Assembly: GCF_019059575.1 (NCBI RefSeq) | Contig: NW_024882876.1 | Location: 1 to 64,000, forward strand | Source of the DNA: Amphibalanus amphitrite | Taxonomy: Eukaryota; Arthropoda; Thecostraca; Balanomorpha; Balanidae | Length of the DNA stretch: 64,000 nt | Reading direction: 5' to 3' | In this document: positions 23,805 to 33,495 of the stretch, piece by piece | How positions within the stretch are numbered: the stretch's first letter is position 1 | Layout: each line of letters opens with the position of its first letter | Program-made: the position numbers and the translations under genes | The notes under the pieces: model-generated | What the model saw: the letters and a program-made list of their open reading frames with translations, nothing else | Databases searched by the model: none | What the model was told of the DNA's origin: nothing

Positions 23805-25018
23805 ATTTCAATTGGGTCCCGTAGGCCCCAGGTGGGCCCCATCGAAAAATGTTACTTGGGTTTTTTGTTTGGGAAATTACGCTCTTTCCAATGATGTGCA
23901 TATTGCCGGGGTTGGTCGCGAAATTAGGGGCAATACTTAGAAAGGGCCTCTTTGGGGCCCTCTTTGGGCCCCTTCCTTTGGATTCCCCGGTAGGTTTCTT
24001 CAGCCAGATTGAAGAGGGGGCCCAGGAGAGTGTCTGTGCAAATTTTGAAGAAAATCGTAGGGGCCGCCCCATTGGGCCCCAAATTTCAATTGGGTCCCGT
24101 GGGCCCCAGGTGGGCCCCATCGAAAAATGTTACTTGGGTTTTTTGTTTGGGAAATTACGCTCTTTCCAATGATGTGCATATTGCCGGGGTTGGTCGCAAA
24201 GTTAGGGGCAATACTTAGAAAGGGCCTCTTTGGGGCCCTCTTTGGGCCCCTTCCTTTGGATTCCCCGGTAGGTTTCTTCAGCCAGATTGAAGAGGGGGCC
24301 CAGGAGAGTGTCTGTGCAAATTTTGAAGAAAATCGTAGGGGCCGCCCCATTGGGCCCCAAATTTCAATTGGGTCCCGTGGGCCCCAGGTGGGCCCCATCG
24401 AAAAATGTTACTTGGGTTTTTTGTTTGGGAAATTACGCTCTTTCCAATGATGTGCATATTGCCGGGGTTGGTCGCGAAATTAGGGGCAATACTTAGAAAG
24501 GGCCTCTTTGGGGCCCTCTTTGGGCCCCTTCCTTTGGATTCCCCGGTAGGTTTCTTCAGCCAGATTGAAGAGGGGGCCCAGGAGAGTGTCTGTGCAAATT
24601 TTGAAGAAAATCGTAGGGGCCGCCCCATTGGGCCCCAAATGTCAATTGGGTCCCGTGGGCCCCAGGTGGGCCCCATCGAAAAATGTTACTTGGGTTTTTT
24701 GTTTGGGAAATTACGCTCTTTCCAATGATGTGCATATTGCCGGGGTTGGTCGCGAAATTAGGGGCAATACTTAGAAAGGGCCTCTTTGGGGCCCTCTTTG
24801 GGCCCCTTCCTTTGGATTCCCCGGTAGGTTTCTTCAGCCAGATTGAAGAGGGGGCCCAGGAGAGTGTCTGTGCAAATTTTGAAGAAAATCGTAGGGGCCG
24901 CCCCATTGGGCCCCAAATTTCAATTGGGTCCCGTGGGCCCCAGGTGGGCCCCATCGAAAAATGTTACTTGGGTTTTTTGTTTGGGAAATTACGCTCTTTC
25001 CAATGATGTGCATATTGC
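23805..25018 (-). repeat. 278-bp satellite array, duplicated inverted block
   Basis: A little over four monomers in the inverted orientation, with the same variants in the same order as 10,508-11,721. They lie inside the right 3.5-kb duplicate. Confidence 0.95.
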
Positions 25019-26888
25019 TGGATTTTGTCGATGTTATAGGCCTGAAATTGTTGAAAACGTTTATTTATGCCCCGAGGGCATACTCCCGGGCCCATATATT
25101 TGAAGCTGTTTTGTTCGGTTCAGGGGGGCGCTAGCCCCCTAAATTTGGTACCGTTGCATGTAAAATTTTGTCCTCTTTCGAATGACGTGCATTTTTAGCT
25201 GTTTTGACGGCTAGAAGTAGGGTTTTCAAAGTTCGTCGATTGTGCCCTGAGGGCATACTGTTTTTTGGGATTTGTGGCCCCCCTGATGGATTCCCCGCAT
25301 TTTGGCACTAGGATTTTCGATAGAGGACACCATTCTGCACCTCTCCACCAAAATTCAGCGAAATCGTAGGGGCCGTCGATCCCTGCTGAATCCCTGCTGA
25401 ACCCCTGCTGAATCCCTGCTAACTTCCGTTACATGCAGCATATTTACGTCTGGACAACGAGTTGCGTTGGAGAGGCCGGAAATAGTGGCGATTTCAGGAC
25501 CGCAATAATGGACCGTCATTGGAGTGATTCTTTTTTTAAACGTGCACGGTTTTTAGCCGAAATTTAGTTCTTACTACAAAATATTTTGTAATTGGATTTT
25601 GGCCGAGAATGAATACCATCAGGGCTTATTTTTTACTGTCACTGTATTTTGTCCAGAAGCATATAGTGCTGTTTTATTGCAGTTTTTGCGCGTTTGTTAC
25701 AAAATATGAAGCGAACCTGCAAAAAAGTTCCAAGTAACGTTGATGTATATCGCAAAATATCATATTGACCTCAAGTTCATCCGTTCCTTCCATGATTGAC
25801 TAGACAGTTTAACACATTTCAATTTTATCTTGGATCAATCAGAGGTGTCCTTGTTATCAGTGCCAACTGCCAGAGGTTAACTTGAAGGGAAGCTATGATA
25901 ATTGCTCTTGTCCATGTCCCTCCACTCACACTAAGAAGAAGTTATTACATATTTTGGTTTGTGTATTCCAAGAGGAGAGAGAAGTGGGAACTATTTTCTT
26001 TGCGGCTTCATGTCGAATTGAAGATGGATCATTAAATTTTCAAGGCGTTGATTAACCAGGGATTTAGTCTTTCTCGTACATAAGCAGTGGCTAAGAAGAA
26101 AAAGTTAATCATACCTTGTCCTGAAGTTCAGTCATCTTACTTCAACTCAAACTTTGCAGCAAGATCCCCAAGGACAGATGATATATTGTATACCCATCCT
26201 GTAAATCAAAGTTTTTTGTGCCTGCAAAGGCTTAAGTTATTTGTTGTGTGCTCGGAGTGAGGCTATGGGCGTTTTGTTGAATGTTTATGCGGAAATTGAA
26301 TATACCTAACTGTGACCCTGTGATTGTTTGTATATTTACTACAGTCAAACAGCATATTCAAATAATTTACTCACCTAGCTCATCTCATAGCTGTACCCCG
26401 CAGGATTTGTACTTATTGATGTCTCGAGCAGGAACAAAGCACTAAACTAGCTTAGTTATCATTTCCCACATTTTTCTGAGCGTCAAACATGGCATACAGC
26501 AGTGCAGAGCAGCTTCAGAGAAGAAACACTTAAAATGCACAGACTCGCACCAGCCACCCAATGAGCCAGTTCCTCATTTGGCTGCTGTTACCCTGGATGT
26601 GGTTTGGCAAGGTGAGCTAACTGTTGTCAAGTTGAAGGTTAGGAGGTAAGATTGAGTTAGGGTGAGTACCTAGTACCTGTAACTGGGTGCTAATGCTATG
26701 GTCTTGGGTAAGTTGCAAATAAGTGTGATGATTGAGGTTAGGTCAGGTTAGTCAGGTATGAATTGATCAGGTCACATTTTTATGGACACTTGGCAAATTA
26801 GAAAAAACTAGCATGACCTAATCTTAGCTAACCCAACTATGCCTACATAACTACTAAACTACTGAGCACCTACCGAAATTGTGCCTAC
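25017..26888. other. AT-rich non-coding DNA, duplicate of 11,720-13,591
   Basis: It matches the left-hand copy at every landmark compared and contains no recognisable gene. It forms the DNA directly left of element B. Confidence 0.8.
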
Positions 26889-26892
26889 ATCT
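26889..26892. repeat. Target-site duplication of element B, left
   Basis: ATCT here and at 33,492-33,495 flanks the two 97-bp LTRs of B. This defines the insertion as 26,893-33,491. Confidence 0.85.
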
Positions 26893-26989
26893 TGTAATGT
26901 TCAGTTCAAAGCATGTATTCGGCCCAGATACAGGTCTGCCGGGGAAGGATAACACACAGTCACAACATGCACAGGACACATTCGTCACA
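26893..26989 (-). repeat. Element B 3' LTR, 97 bp
   Basis: It appears identical to 33,395-33,491. The pyrimidine tract TTCCTCCCCGCC follows at 26,990. Confidence 0.93.
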
Positions 26990-27041
26990 TTCCTCCCCGC
27001 CATACACCGCCATGTAACATCGTGCGTAGGAACACATGAAG

Positions 27042-30000
27042 TTAACTAAACAGCCATTCTCCATAAAGCTTTGGGGCGGATCTTTTTCTTTTACTTCGTC
27101 TGACAGCGTTAGTCCCAGTATCCCCATCACCTCCTGTCGTCAGCCTGTCATCACCATCAGCCACACTATCCGTGACAACAACGCAAGCACCGTCCCTCGA
27201 GTCTACATCGGGCACAGTTCCTCCATCAGCGCTGTGCAGCACACTCGTATCCCCCTCGGCACCAACAGAAGCTTCCTGATCCGTAGCATCTGCGACTGTA
27301 CTAGAGGATAGCAACGGTGCTTCTACGTTAGCATGCTCCAGACCACTTAGGACGTCCGCTCTGTGATCGATACACACATCGGGTGCGCGATGTTGAGACA
27401 GATATGGCACATAGTCATCATCGTCTTCCTCTACCACTTGACCAGCATCAACAGACTCAGACTGAGATCCATGATCATCCTCATCCTGTTCATCCTGGCT
27501 ACCTTTGCGCGCATACTCCTCACGTTCTACATACGGTTTCAGGTGATCATGATGTACTACCACCTTCCTACCGTTCTTTAACCTCAAGCGATAGTTCTGC
27601 GGCGACAGCACCTCAATGATATCAAAGGGGCCCGACCAGGGACTCTGCAGCTTGGGGGAAAGTCCCTTTCGCCCGACCGCTCTGTGCAGCCACACCCGGT
27701 CACCCACCTGATACTGCATCTGGTTCACAACCTGACGCTGACGCCGTTTGGCAGCTGCTTCCTCGATAGCAGCAGCCACCTTCCGACGGACCTCCTCAAA
27801 CTCTCGAGGGGAACAGATCCTGTCTGCCGGACAGTCACCACCACCACAAGTGACGTCGAGAGGGAGTCTGGCCGGGCGACCATGAAATATCTCGAAAGGA
27901 GAAACACCGGTAGTCTCATGCTTGCTCGTGTTGTAAGCAAAAACAACTTTTGGGACCACCGTGTCCCAATCCCTTTGATTGTCTGAAACGAAAGCAGCCA
28001 TCATGGAGCACAGGGTTTTGTTGAAACGTTCCACCTGTCCGTTTCCGGATGGATGGTAACCCGTCGTGCGTGTTTTGTCGATATCCAGATGTCGACAGAC
28101 TTCCTTAAACAATCGGCTCTCGAAATTGCGACCCTGGTCTGAGTGGATAACGCGTGGACACCCATACCTGCAGAAGAGCTCCCTAACCAGGATCCTAGCA
28201 ACCGTTTCCGCCTCCTGGTTGGGAATGGGAAATGCCTCGGCCCACTTCGAAAATCCGCAGACCACTACCAGGATGTATCGGTTACCAGAGTCCGTCAACG
28301 GAAAGGGTCCCGTAATGTCTGTGGAGACCCATTCCCAAGGTCGGGCTGGAAGAGGCATCTTCCCGAACTCCGCCCTGAGGGGATGGCAAGGGCTTTTCTT
28401 CTTGGAACATGGAGAGCAAGATTTGACGAAGTTGGCTACGTCAATGGTCATTCGGGGCCAATAGAAACGGCACTTCAGCTTCTCAGTAGTCTTTGAAATT
28501 CCCAAATGACCCGCCCAGCGACTGTCGTGGGACTCTGAGAGTATCTCATCGACCATGGAAGCTGGAACGACAAGACGCCTGTGGTTGTCCGCGTGAATGT
28601 ATAACAACCCCGAAGAGCTGTCCACTTCCAAAGCCTCTTTCACTGACAAATAGTGTCGTACGACAGACGACTGACTAGATACATTTGGCAAACCATGCAA
28701 AAGACTGACGACAACCAGCAATATATCTGGATCACTGCGCTGGGCCAGAAGGATACGGTGTTCATCAGACTTGAGATCAATGTGACCAACCACACCTCCC
28801 GACACCGCCCTTGACAGCGCATCAGCATGTGGGATGGACCGTCCTGGACGGTACTGCATTATGTACGGAAATTGTTCCAGCTCAAGGATCCACCGAGCCA
28901 GCCGTCCCCTCGGGTCCTTGCACGAACGCAAGTACGTCAACGGGCAGTGATCTGTCTGGAGTGCGAATGGTTTACCCTGCAGGTATACAGCAAAGTGGCG
29001 AACCGCCCAGACCACTGCCAAGCACTCCCGCTCGGTGGCGCTGTATCGAGCCTCGATTTTGGACAGACAGCGGCTCGCAAACGCCACCACTTTTTCAGAA
29101 CCGTCAACCCGCTGGGTAAGTATCGCACCCAGACCGATGCCGCTGGCATCGGTAGTGAGAATAAACTCTTTCTCGAAATCGGGGAAAGCCAGAACTGGCG
29201 CCTCCGTCAGCAGACGCTTCAAACTTTGAAAGGCGGACTCGCACATGTCATCCCAAAGAAATTTCGCACGATCCTCGGTCAGCTTAAGCAATGGCTTAGC
29301 CACTGTAGAAAAGTTTGGTATGAACTTTCTGAAATAACTAGCTAAACCAATGAATCTACGCACATCATGGACGTTTTTAGGACGTTCGTAGTCGACAACC
29401 GCCGAGACCTTCGAAGGATCCGCGGAAATGCCCTCACCGCTAATGACATGACCTAAAAACTTCACCTCCTCCTTAAAAAAACTACATTTCCTCAGGTTAA
29501 GTTTCAGATTGGCCTCCTTTACGGCACACAGAACGTGATCCAGGTGACTCAAAGCTTCATCAAACGACTTACCGAATACGATCACATCATCTAGGTAAAC
29601 CAGGCACTCCCGCCAGGTTAACCCAGCAAGAACAGCCATCATGAGACGCTGGAATGAGGCCGGGGCTCCCTTCAGTCCAAACGGCATCCTCGAAAATTCC
29701 CAGAGTCCCGTGTGGGTAGAGAAGGCTGTCTTTTCCTTATCTGAGTCCTTTACCTCCTGCTGCCAATATCCCGACTGAAGATCCAAGACGCTGAACCAAG
29801 ATGACCCGGAAAGAGCATCCAAACAGTCCTCCACCCTGGGTAAGGGGTGAGAATCACCATGCGTTAGGTCGTTAAGACGACGGTAATCAATGCAGAGTCG
29901 CAACGAGCCATCTCGTTTCCGAACTGGCACCACCGGGGAGCTCCACGGCGAGCAGCTGGGACGAATGATACCATCTCGCTGCATTTTCAGGACAGCCGCG

Positions 30001-32429
30001 TCAACATCATCCCTGTCAATTACGTTAATCCTTCGCGGAGGCTGAGAAACGGGGCGGGCTCCCTCTACGAGCGGGATCGAATGTTTCACGATACCACACT
30101 GTCCCAGCTCACCATCTAACGAGAATGCTTGTTTGTGCTTACTCAAAAGATCGGAGAGGGCAGTTTTCTGTGCATCATCACTGAGGTCAGAACCCTCGAC
30201 CAGAGCGTTCACCCAAGCATCATCAATCTCACATTCATCCCCAGAGTCACCATCAGCAATCTTTGAGTGATCCATCAGACGGGCCACCACAGAGCGAGCG
30301 GGCAAAGTGACACCCCGGCCTGACGGGTTCAAAACTCTTACGGGTATCATACCTCCCTTGGACACTGTCGCCACAGATCTAGCCGCCAAGAGTGAATGTT
30401 TATCAGAAAGAAGGCTACTCGACTCAACAACGACCACCCCCGAAACATCATCTGGAACAGAACACATCACAATACTTTGGTGCTTCGGAGGGATGATAAC
30501 GGTGTCCGAGGACCGCACGCAGTCTGCTGCCTCGGTAACAGTACACCCCCGAACACTCACTGTGTGGGCGGCAAAGTCTATAGAAACAGCCGATCCCATC
30601 TTTTTCAGCAAATCAGTGCCCAGTATGCAAGAGGGAGACAGGCCACGCACCACAAACAGGGGCTGATCTCGCAGTGTCTTATCTCCGATACTAACATCAC
30701 ACACAACTACGCATTCTAAATCTAATGCGTTTCCATCAACAGTGACGGGCTGCCTCAGAGCGGGGATCCTCTGGACATCCATATCCCCAATGACATCTGA
30801 CGAAACAACACTACATTGTGCCCCAGTATCTAGCAACCAGTCCACTCTCTTATGCTGAACGTATCCCGAGACAAAGACTTCCGCATCATTATAACCCCCC
30901 ACTCGGGCGGCTGCTACATGACTGCGCTGTCCACACACAACCCGACCTGCCCGAGCCAGCACACCCCCAGCCACAGTGGCACGCAACACTCCAGCCCCCC
31001 GAACTCCGGGACCGGGTTTGTCCTTACCACTGCAACTCGATCGTGGTGACTCCGCCGTCAGTGCCTCACCAGTGGGTGCGCTCGGCACTCGAACGCCCGC
31101 CGCGGTGGCCCCCTGTAGGCCAGAACGCTCATCCACGTCAGACAAGCCTATCGCATCGGGCTCGACGGCTGACGGACTCATCACAGCATCCGCCTCTAAA
31201 CATTCAGCGAACCTTGCCACATCCACAGAGCCCGGCCGGGAGGACACACAGCCGGCCGAATCGTCAGTGTCAACACACACAAGCTCAACAGCCGGCGAAA
31301 CCGACTCACCCTGCGCGCCCGACTCCGGCGCGGCACGACACCCGGCCTCCAACGGAAGGCCTCCACCGGGAGGCGTGCGCCGCGCCGCAGAAACCCCAGT
31401 CACACTCGACTCCGAACACGGTACCTCCCCCGACGCCGAAGAGGGCTCCGCCTGGCCCGGCTGCAGCGCGCCGTCCGAGCACGGCGCCGGAAAGGGCGCC
31501 GCCTGGCCCAGCTGCGGCGCGCCGGCCGACCACGACGCTGAAGAGGGCGCCGCTTGGCCCGGCTGCAGCGCGCCGGCCGACCACGACGCTGAAGAGGGCG
31601 CCGCTTGGCCCGGCTGCAGCGCGCCGTCCGACCACGGCGCTGAAGAGGGCGCCGCCTGGCCCAGCTGCGGCGCGCCGGCCGACCACGACGCTGAAGAGGG
31701 CGCCGCTTGGCCCGGCTGCAGCGCGCCGTCCGACCACGGCGCCGAAGAGGGCTCCGCCCGGCCAGGCTGCAGCACGCCGGCCGAGCACGGCGCCGGAAAG
31801 GGCGCCGCCTGGCCCAGCTGCAGCGCGCCGGCCGGCCACGACGCTGAAGAGGGCGCCGCTTGGCCCGGCTGCAGCGCGCCGTCCGACCACGGCACCGGAA
31901 AGGGCGCCGCCTGGCCCAGCTGCGGCGCGCCGGCCGACCACGACGCTGAAGAGGGCGCCGCTTGGCCCGGCTGCAGCGCGCCGTCCGACCACGGCGCCGG
32001 AAAGGGCGCCGCCTGGCCCAGCTGCAGCGCGCCGGCCGACCACGGCGCCGGAAAGGGTGCCGCCCGGCCCAGCTGCGGCGCGCCGGCCGACCACGACGCT
32101 GAAGAGGGCGCCGCTTGGCCCGGCTGCAGCGCGCCGTCCGACCACGGCGCTGAAGAGGGCTCCGCCTGGCCAGGCTGCAGCACGCCGGTCGAGCACGGCG
32201 CCGGAAAGGGCGCCGCCTGGCCCAGCTGCAGCGCGCCGTCCAACCACGGCGCCGAAAAGGGCGCCGCCAAGCCCAGCTGCGACGCTGAAGGTGGCGCCAC
32301 CTGCCCACTGGGCCACCGGAAACAGTGCGGCGCCGGCGCCCCCATGGGCCACCAGTCCTGCCGCGCCACTCCCCAGTTTAACTGTCTCGGGGCCACACCC
32401 CTCACGGGTACATCAGACGCCGCGACCAC
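27042..32429 (-). CDS. Pol polyprotein of Ty3/gypsy element B, expressed by predicted -1 frameshift
   Basis: The frame is open from about 32,458 to the stop at 27,042. There is no ATG near its start; 32,429 is a GTG codon. Translation is therefore expected to enter by frameshift from gag. Residues about 50-350 are tandem 17-residue units (QLGQAAPFPAPWSDGAL and variants). The protease follows (LLDTGAQCSVVS, about 534), then reverse transcriptase (VYLDDVIVFG, about 944) and RNase H (TTDASGIGLGA, about 1095). The integrase has a zinc region, STDITGPFP, HSDQGRNFES (about 1430) and NGQVERFNKT. A GPF module (WSGPFDIIEVLSP) and an acidic tail follow. All core motifs are present. This is the uninterrupted counterpart of the fragment at 13,745-14,033. 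Confidence 0.94.
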   Translation of the reverse strand: MVAASDVPVRGVAPRQLNWGVARQDWWPMGAPAPHCFRWPSGQVAPPSASQLGLAAPFSAPWLDGALQLGQAAPFPAPCSTGVLQPGQAEPSSAPWSDGALQPGQAAPSSASWSAGAPQLGRAAPFPAPWSAGALQLGQAAPFPAPWSDGALQPGQAAPSSASWSAGAPQLGQAAPFPVPWSDGALQPGQAAPSSASWPAGALQLGQAAPFPAPCSAGVLQPGRAEPSSAPWSDGALQPGQAAPSSASWSAGAPQLGQAAPSSAPWSDGALQPGQAAPSSASWSAGALQPGQAAPSSASWSAGAPQLGQAAPFPAPCSDGALQPGQAEPSSASGEVPCSESSVTGVSAARRTPPGGGLPLEAGCRAAPESGAQGESVSPAVELVCVDTDDSAGCVSSRPGSVDVARFAECLEADAVMSPSAVEPDAIGLSDVDERSGLQGATAAGVRVPSAPTGEALTAESPRSSCSGKDKPGPGVRGAGVLRATVAGGVLARAGRVVCGQRSHVAAARVGGYNDAEVFVSGYVQHKRVDWLLDTGAQCSVVSSDVIGDMDVQRIPALRQPVTVDGNALDLECVVVCDVSIGDKTLRDQPLFVVRGLSPSCILGTDLLKKMGSAVSIDFAAHTVSVRGCTVTEAADCVRSSDTVIIPPKHQSIVMCSVPDDVSGVVVVESSSLLSDKHSLLAARSVATVSKGGMIPVRVLNPSGRGVTLPARSVVARLMDHSKIADGDSGDECEIDDAWVNALVEGSDLSDDAQKTALSDLLSKHKQAFSLDGELGQCGIVKHSIPLVEGARPVSQPPRRINVIDRDDVDAAVLKMQRDGIIRPSCSPWSSPVVPVRKRDGSLRLCIDYRRLNDLTHGDSHPLPRVEDCLDALSGSSWFSVLDLQSGYWQQEVKDSDKEKTAFSTHTGLWEFSRMPFGLKGAPASFQRLMMAVLAGLTWRECLVYLDDVIVFGKSFDEALSHLDHVLCAVKEANLKLNLRKCSFFKEEVKFLGHVISGEGISADPSKVSAVVDYERPKNVHDVRRFIGLASYFRKFIPNFSTVAKPLLKLTEDRAKFLWDDMCESAFQSLKRLLTEAPVLAFPDFEKEFILTTDASGIGLGAILTQRVDGSEKVVAFASRCLSKIEARYSATERECLAVVWAVRHFAVYLQGKPFALQTDHCPLTYLRSCKDPRGRLARWILELEQFPYIMQYRPGRSIPHADALSRAVSGGVVGHIDLKSDEHRILLAQRSDPDILLVVVSLLHGLPNVSSQSSVVRHYLSVKEALEVDSSSGLLYIHADNHRRLVVPASMVDEILSESHDSRWAGHLGISKTTEKLKCRFYWPRMTIDVANFVKSCSPCSKKKSPCHPLRAEFGKMPLPARPWEWVSTDITGPFPLTDSGNRYILVVVCGFSKWAEAFPIPNQEAETVARILVRELFCRYGCPRVIHSDQGRNFESRLFKEVCRHLDIDKTRTTGYHPSGNGQVERFNKTLCSMMAAFVSDNQRDWDTVVPKVVFAYNTSKHETTGVSPFEIFHGRPARLPLDVTCGGGDCPADRICSPREFEEVRRKVAAAIEEAAAKRRQRQVVNQMQYQVGDRVWLHRAVGRKGLSPKLQSPWSGPFDIIEVLSPQNYRLRLKNGRKVVVHHDHLKPYVEREEYARKGSQDEQDEDDHGSQSESVDAGQVVEEDDDDYVPYLSQHRAPDVCIDHRADVLSGLEHANVEAPLLSSSTVADATDQEASVGAEGDTSVLHSADGGTVPDVDSRDGACVVVTDSVADGDDRLTTGGDGDTGTNAVRRSKRKRSAPKLYGEWLFS
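31430..32285 (-). repeat. 51-bp coding minisatellite in element B pol
   Basis: GGCTGCAGCGCGCCG-type blocks recur every 51 bp, about 17 times. Each encodes 17 residues rich in Q, A, P, G, S and W. Two alternating flavours are visible, one with SSASWSAG and one with FPAPWSDG. Since 51 is a multiple of three, all frames remain open on both strands and long spurious frames appear opposite. Confidence 0.92.
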
Positions 32430-32462
32430 GCGCCCCTGCCGAATCGCGGCTACTCGAAATTT
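32419..32462 (-). promoter_or_regulatory. Predicted -1 ribosomal frameshift signal of element B
   Basis: On the minus strand the slippery heptamer A-AAT-TTC lies in the gag frame (32,456-32,462), followed by GAG and the gag stop TAG. After a 5-nt spacer, GCCGCGA (32,444-32,450) can pair with TCGCGGC (32,419-32,425) across an 18-nt loop. A GGGGC in the loop could pair with GCCCC further downstream to form a pseudoknot. The frame reached by a -1 shift is pol. The heptamer and stem are seen; the function is inferred. Confidence 0.8.
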
Positions 32463-33259
32463 GCACAGCCTCTGGCCATATGTCCCGGCTGCTTGCAGCG
32501 AAAACAGATAACAGGCTTCCTCTTCTCCTTCTGAGCCCCAGGCTCTGAGGGTTTAGCTGTCACTTGCTGCGTCTGATCAAACCGCCTTCTCTGTCCAAAT
32601 CTGCTCTTGGGTATTGACAGCGCATCAACTTTCTGCTCCAGTGCTGACACAACACCTGCCAGTCTTTGGATTTCACCCCTCAGCTCATCCTGTTCCAACG
32701 GCACGCGTCGGACTGCCGCTGGGGCAAACACCTGCTCAAGCCGTCTTGCCCTCGAGATGAGGTCTCTGTATGATTCTGATTGGTCACCACCAAGGAGAAG
32801 CTGGGCTCGCAGAGTGTCAGCCAACCCTCCATTGATGAAGTGGGTTTTGCACAGACTTTCGAGCTGAATCTCAGTAAAAGATGGATACGCCTTCCGCGCC
32901 AGCGTCTTCAGAGCATCACCAAACTCTGGGAGGGGCTCCCCTGCCAACCGCCTCCGAGATACAAACAGAAGAGCATAGTCCGACTCCAAGGCAGTTGCAG
33001 AGTATTCCTTTCGCAGGGCATCCTGCAGTGCTCCTACAGTGGTTTTCTCCTCAATGGGTAGACGGCGGAAAAAATCAAAAGCTGGTCCACAAAGTGCAGT
33101 AGGAAGCTGCAGAGCCTGAGTTTCTGGGCTCCAACCATTTGCCCTGGACACTACATCAAAATGATCCAGGAAACGTTCAACATTTCCCTGGCCATCAAAC
33201 TTATCAATTTTGGCATGACCACCAACAGCCCCAAGTAGCTCTGGCTTAGTCTCCACCAT
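32450..33259 (-). CDS. Gag protein of element B
   Basis: This 269-aa frame starts at the ATG at 33,259 (MVETKPELLGAVGG). The frame is also open upstream but without an ATG. It has a retrotransposon gag-type region (VERFLDHFDVVSRANGW, then LARKAYPSF and AQLLLGGDQSESYRDL), a short basic stretch, and one CCHC zinc knuckle at about 253-266 (CFRCKQPGHMARGC). It stops four residues after the knuckle, right behind the frameshift heptamer. Most ribosomes would make Gag alone and a minority Gag-Pol, as known for retroelements with this layout. Confidence 0.92.
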   Translation of the reverse strand: MVETKPELLGAVGGHAKIDKFDGQGNVERFLDHFDVVSRANGWSPETQALQLPTALCGPAFDFFRRLPIEEKTTVGALQDALRKEYSATALESDYALLFVSRRRLAGEPLPEFGDALKTLARKAYPSFTEIQLESLCKTHFINGGLADTLRAQLLLGGDQSESYRDLISRARRLEQVFAPAAVRRVPLEQDELRGEIQRLAGVVSALEQKVDALSIPKSRFGQRRRFDQTQQVTAKPSEPGAQKEKRKPVICFRCKQPGHMARGCANFE

Positions 33260-33383
33260 ACTTCTTGGCTTCAGATAGTACACACAGTCCGAGCTCCCAG
33301 GACATGCAGCATGCAAAGCTCACTTCATGCAACCAGATCATGCATGGCCATCAAGCGTGGGTCCATCTGGGCCAAATCAATCA

Positions 33384-33393
33384 GCTGCCACCA
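33384..33393 (-). other. Putative primer-binding site of element B
   Basis: Two bases inside the 5' LTR the minus strand reads TGGTGGCAGC, starting with the TGG expected to pair with a tRNA CCA end. The tRNA is not identified. Confidence 0.6.
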
Positions 33394-33394
33394 G

Positions 33395-33491
33395 TGTAAT
33401 GTTCAGTTCAAAGCATGTATTCGGCCCAGATACAGGTCTGCCGGGGAAGGATAACACACAGTCACAACATGCACAGGACACATTCGTCACA
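33395..33491 (-). repeat. Element B 5' LTR, 97 bp
   Basis: It appears identical to 26,893-26,989 and is followed by the ATCT target duplication at 33,492. Confidence 0.93.
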
Positions 33492-33495
33492 ATCT

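Larger units (their letters stand above)
23805..27330. repeat. Right copy of the 3,526-bp direct repeat
   Basis: This copy of 10,508-14,033 begins at the outer edge of A's 5' LTR. Private satellite variants (CCCGTAGGCCC, AAATGTCAATT) and the B pol tail are shared in the same order. At 27,330 the sequence continues uninterrupted into the rest of B pol, unlike the left copy. Confidence 0.93.
26893..33491 (-). mobile_element. Element B: complete Ty3/gypsy retrotransposon with 97-bp LTRs
   Basis: The element is 6,599 bp on the minus strand. Apparently identical 97-bp LTRs (plus-strand ends TGTAATG and CGTCACA) are bounded by ATCT. A polypurine tract (TTCCTCCCCGCC on the plus strand) adjoins the 3' LTR. 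A TGGTGGCAGC stretch two bases inside the 5' LTR could be the primer-binding site. Gag and pol are both open and joined by a -1 shift signal. The LTRs are exceptionally short for a full-length Ty3/gypsy element. Open frames and matching LTRs suggest recent activity. Confidence 0.95.

Noticed and set aside
23804-23805. A truncated 5' LTR of element A joined at random to satellite
   Set aside because: The LTR end CCCTCACA matches the 3' LTR border defined by the polypurine tract, so the LTR is complete and the junction is at its true end.
30818-32548. Plus-strand frame of 576 codons rich in P, A and R, and a 511-codon frame beside it
   Set aside because: They lie opposite the 51-bp coding minisatellite of element B pol. 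Unit length in threes keeps all frames open, and the protease, RT and integrase frame is clearly the minus-strand one.
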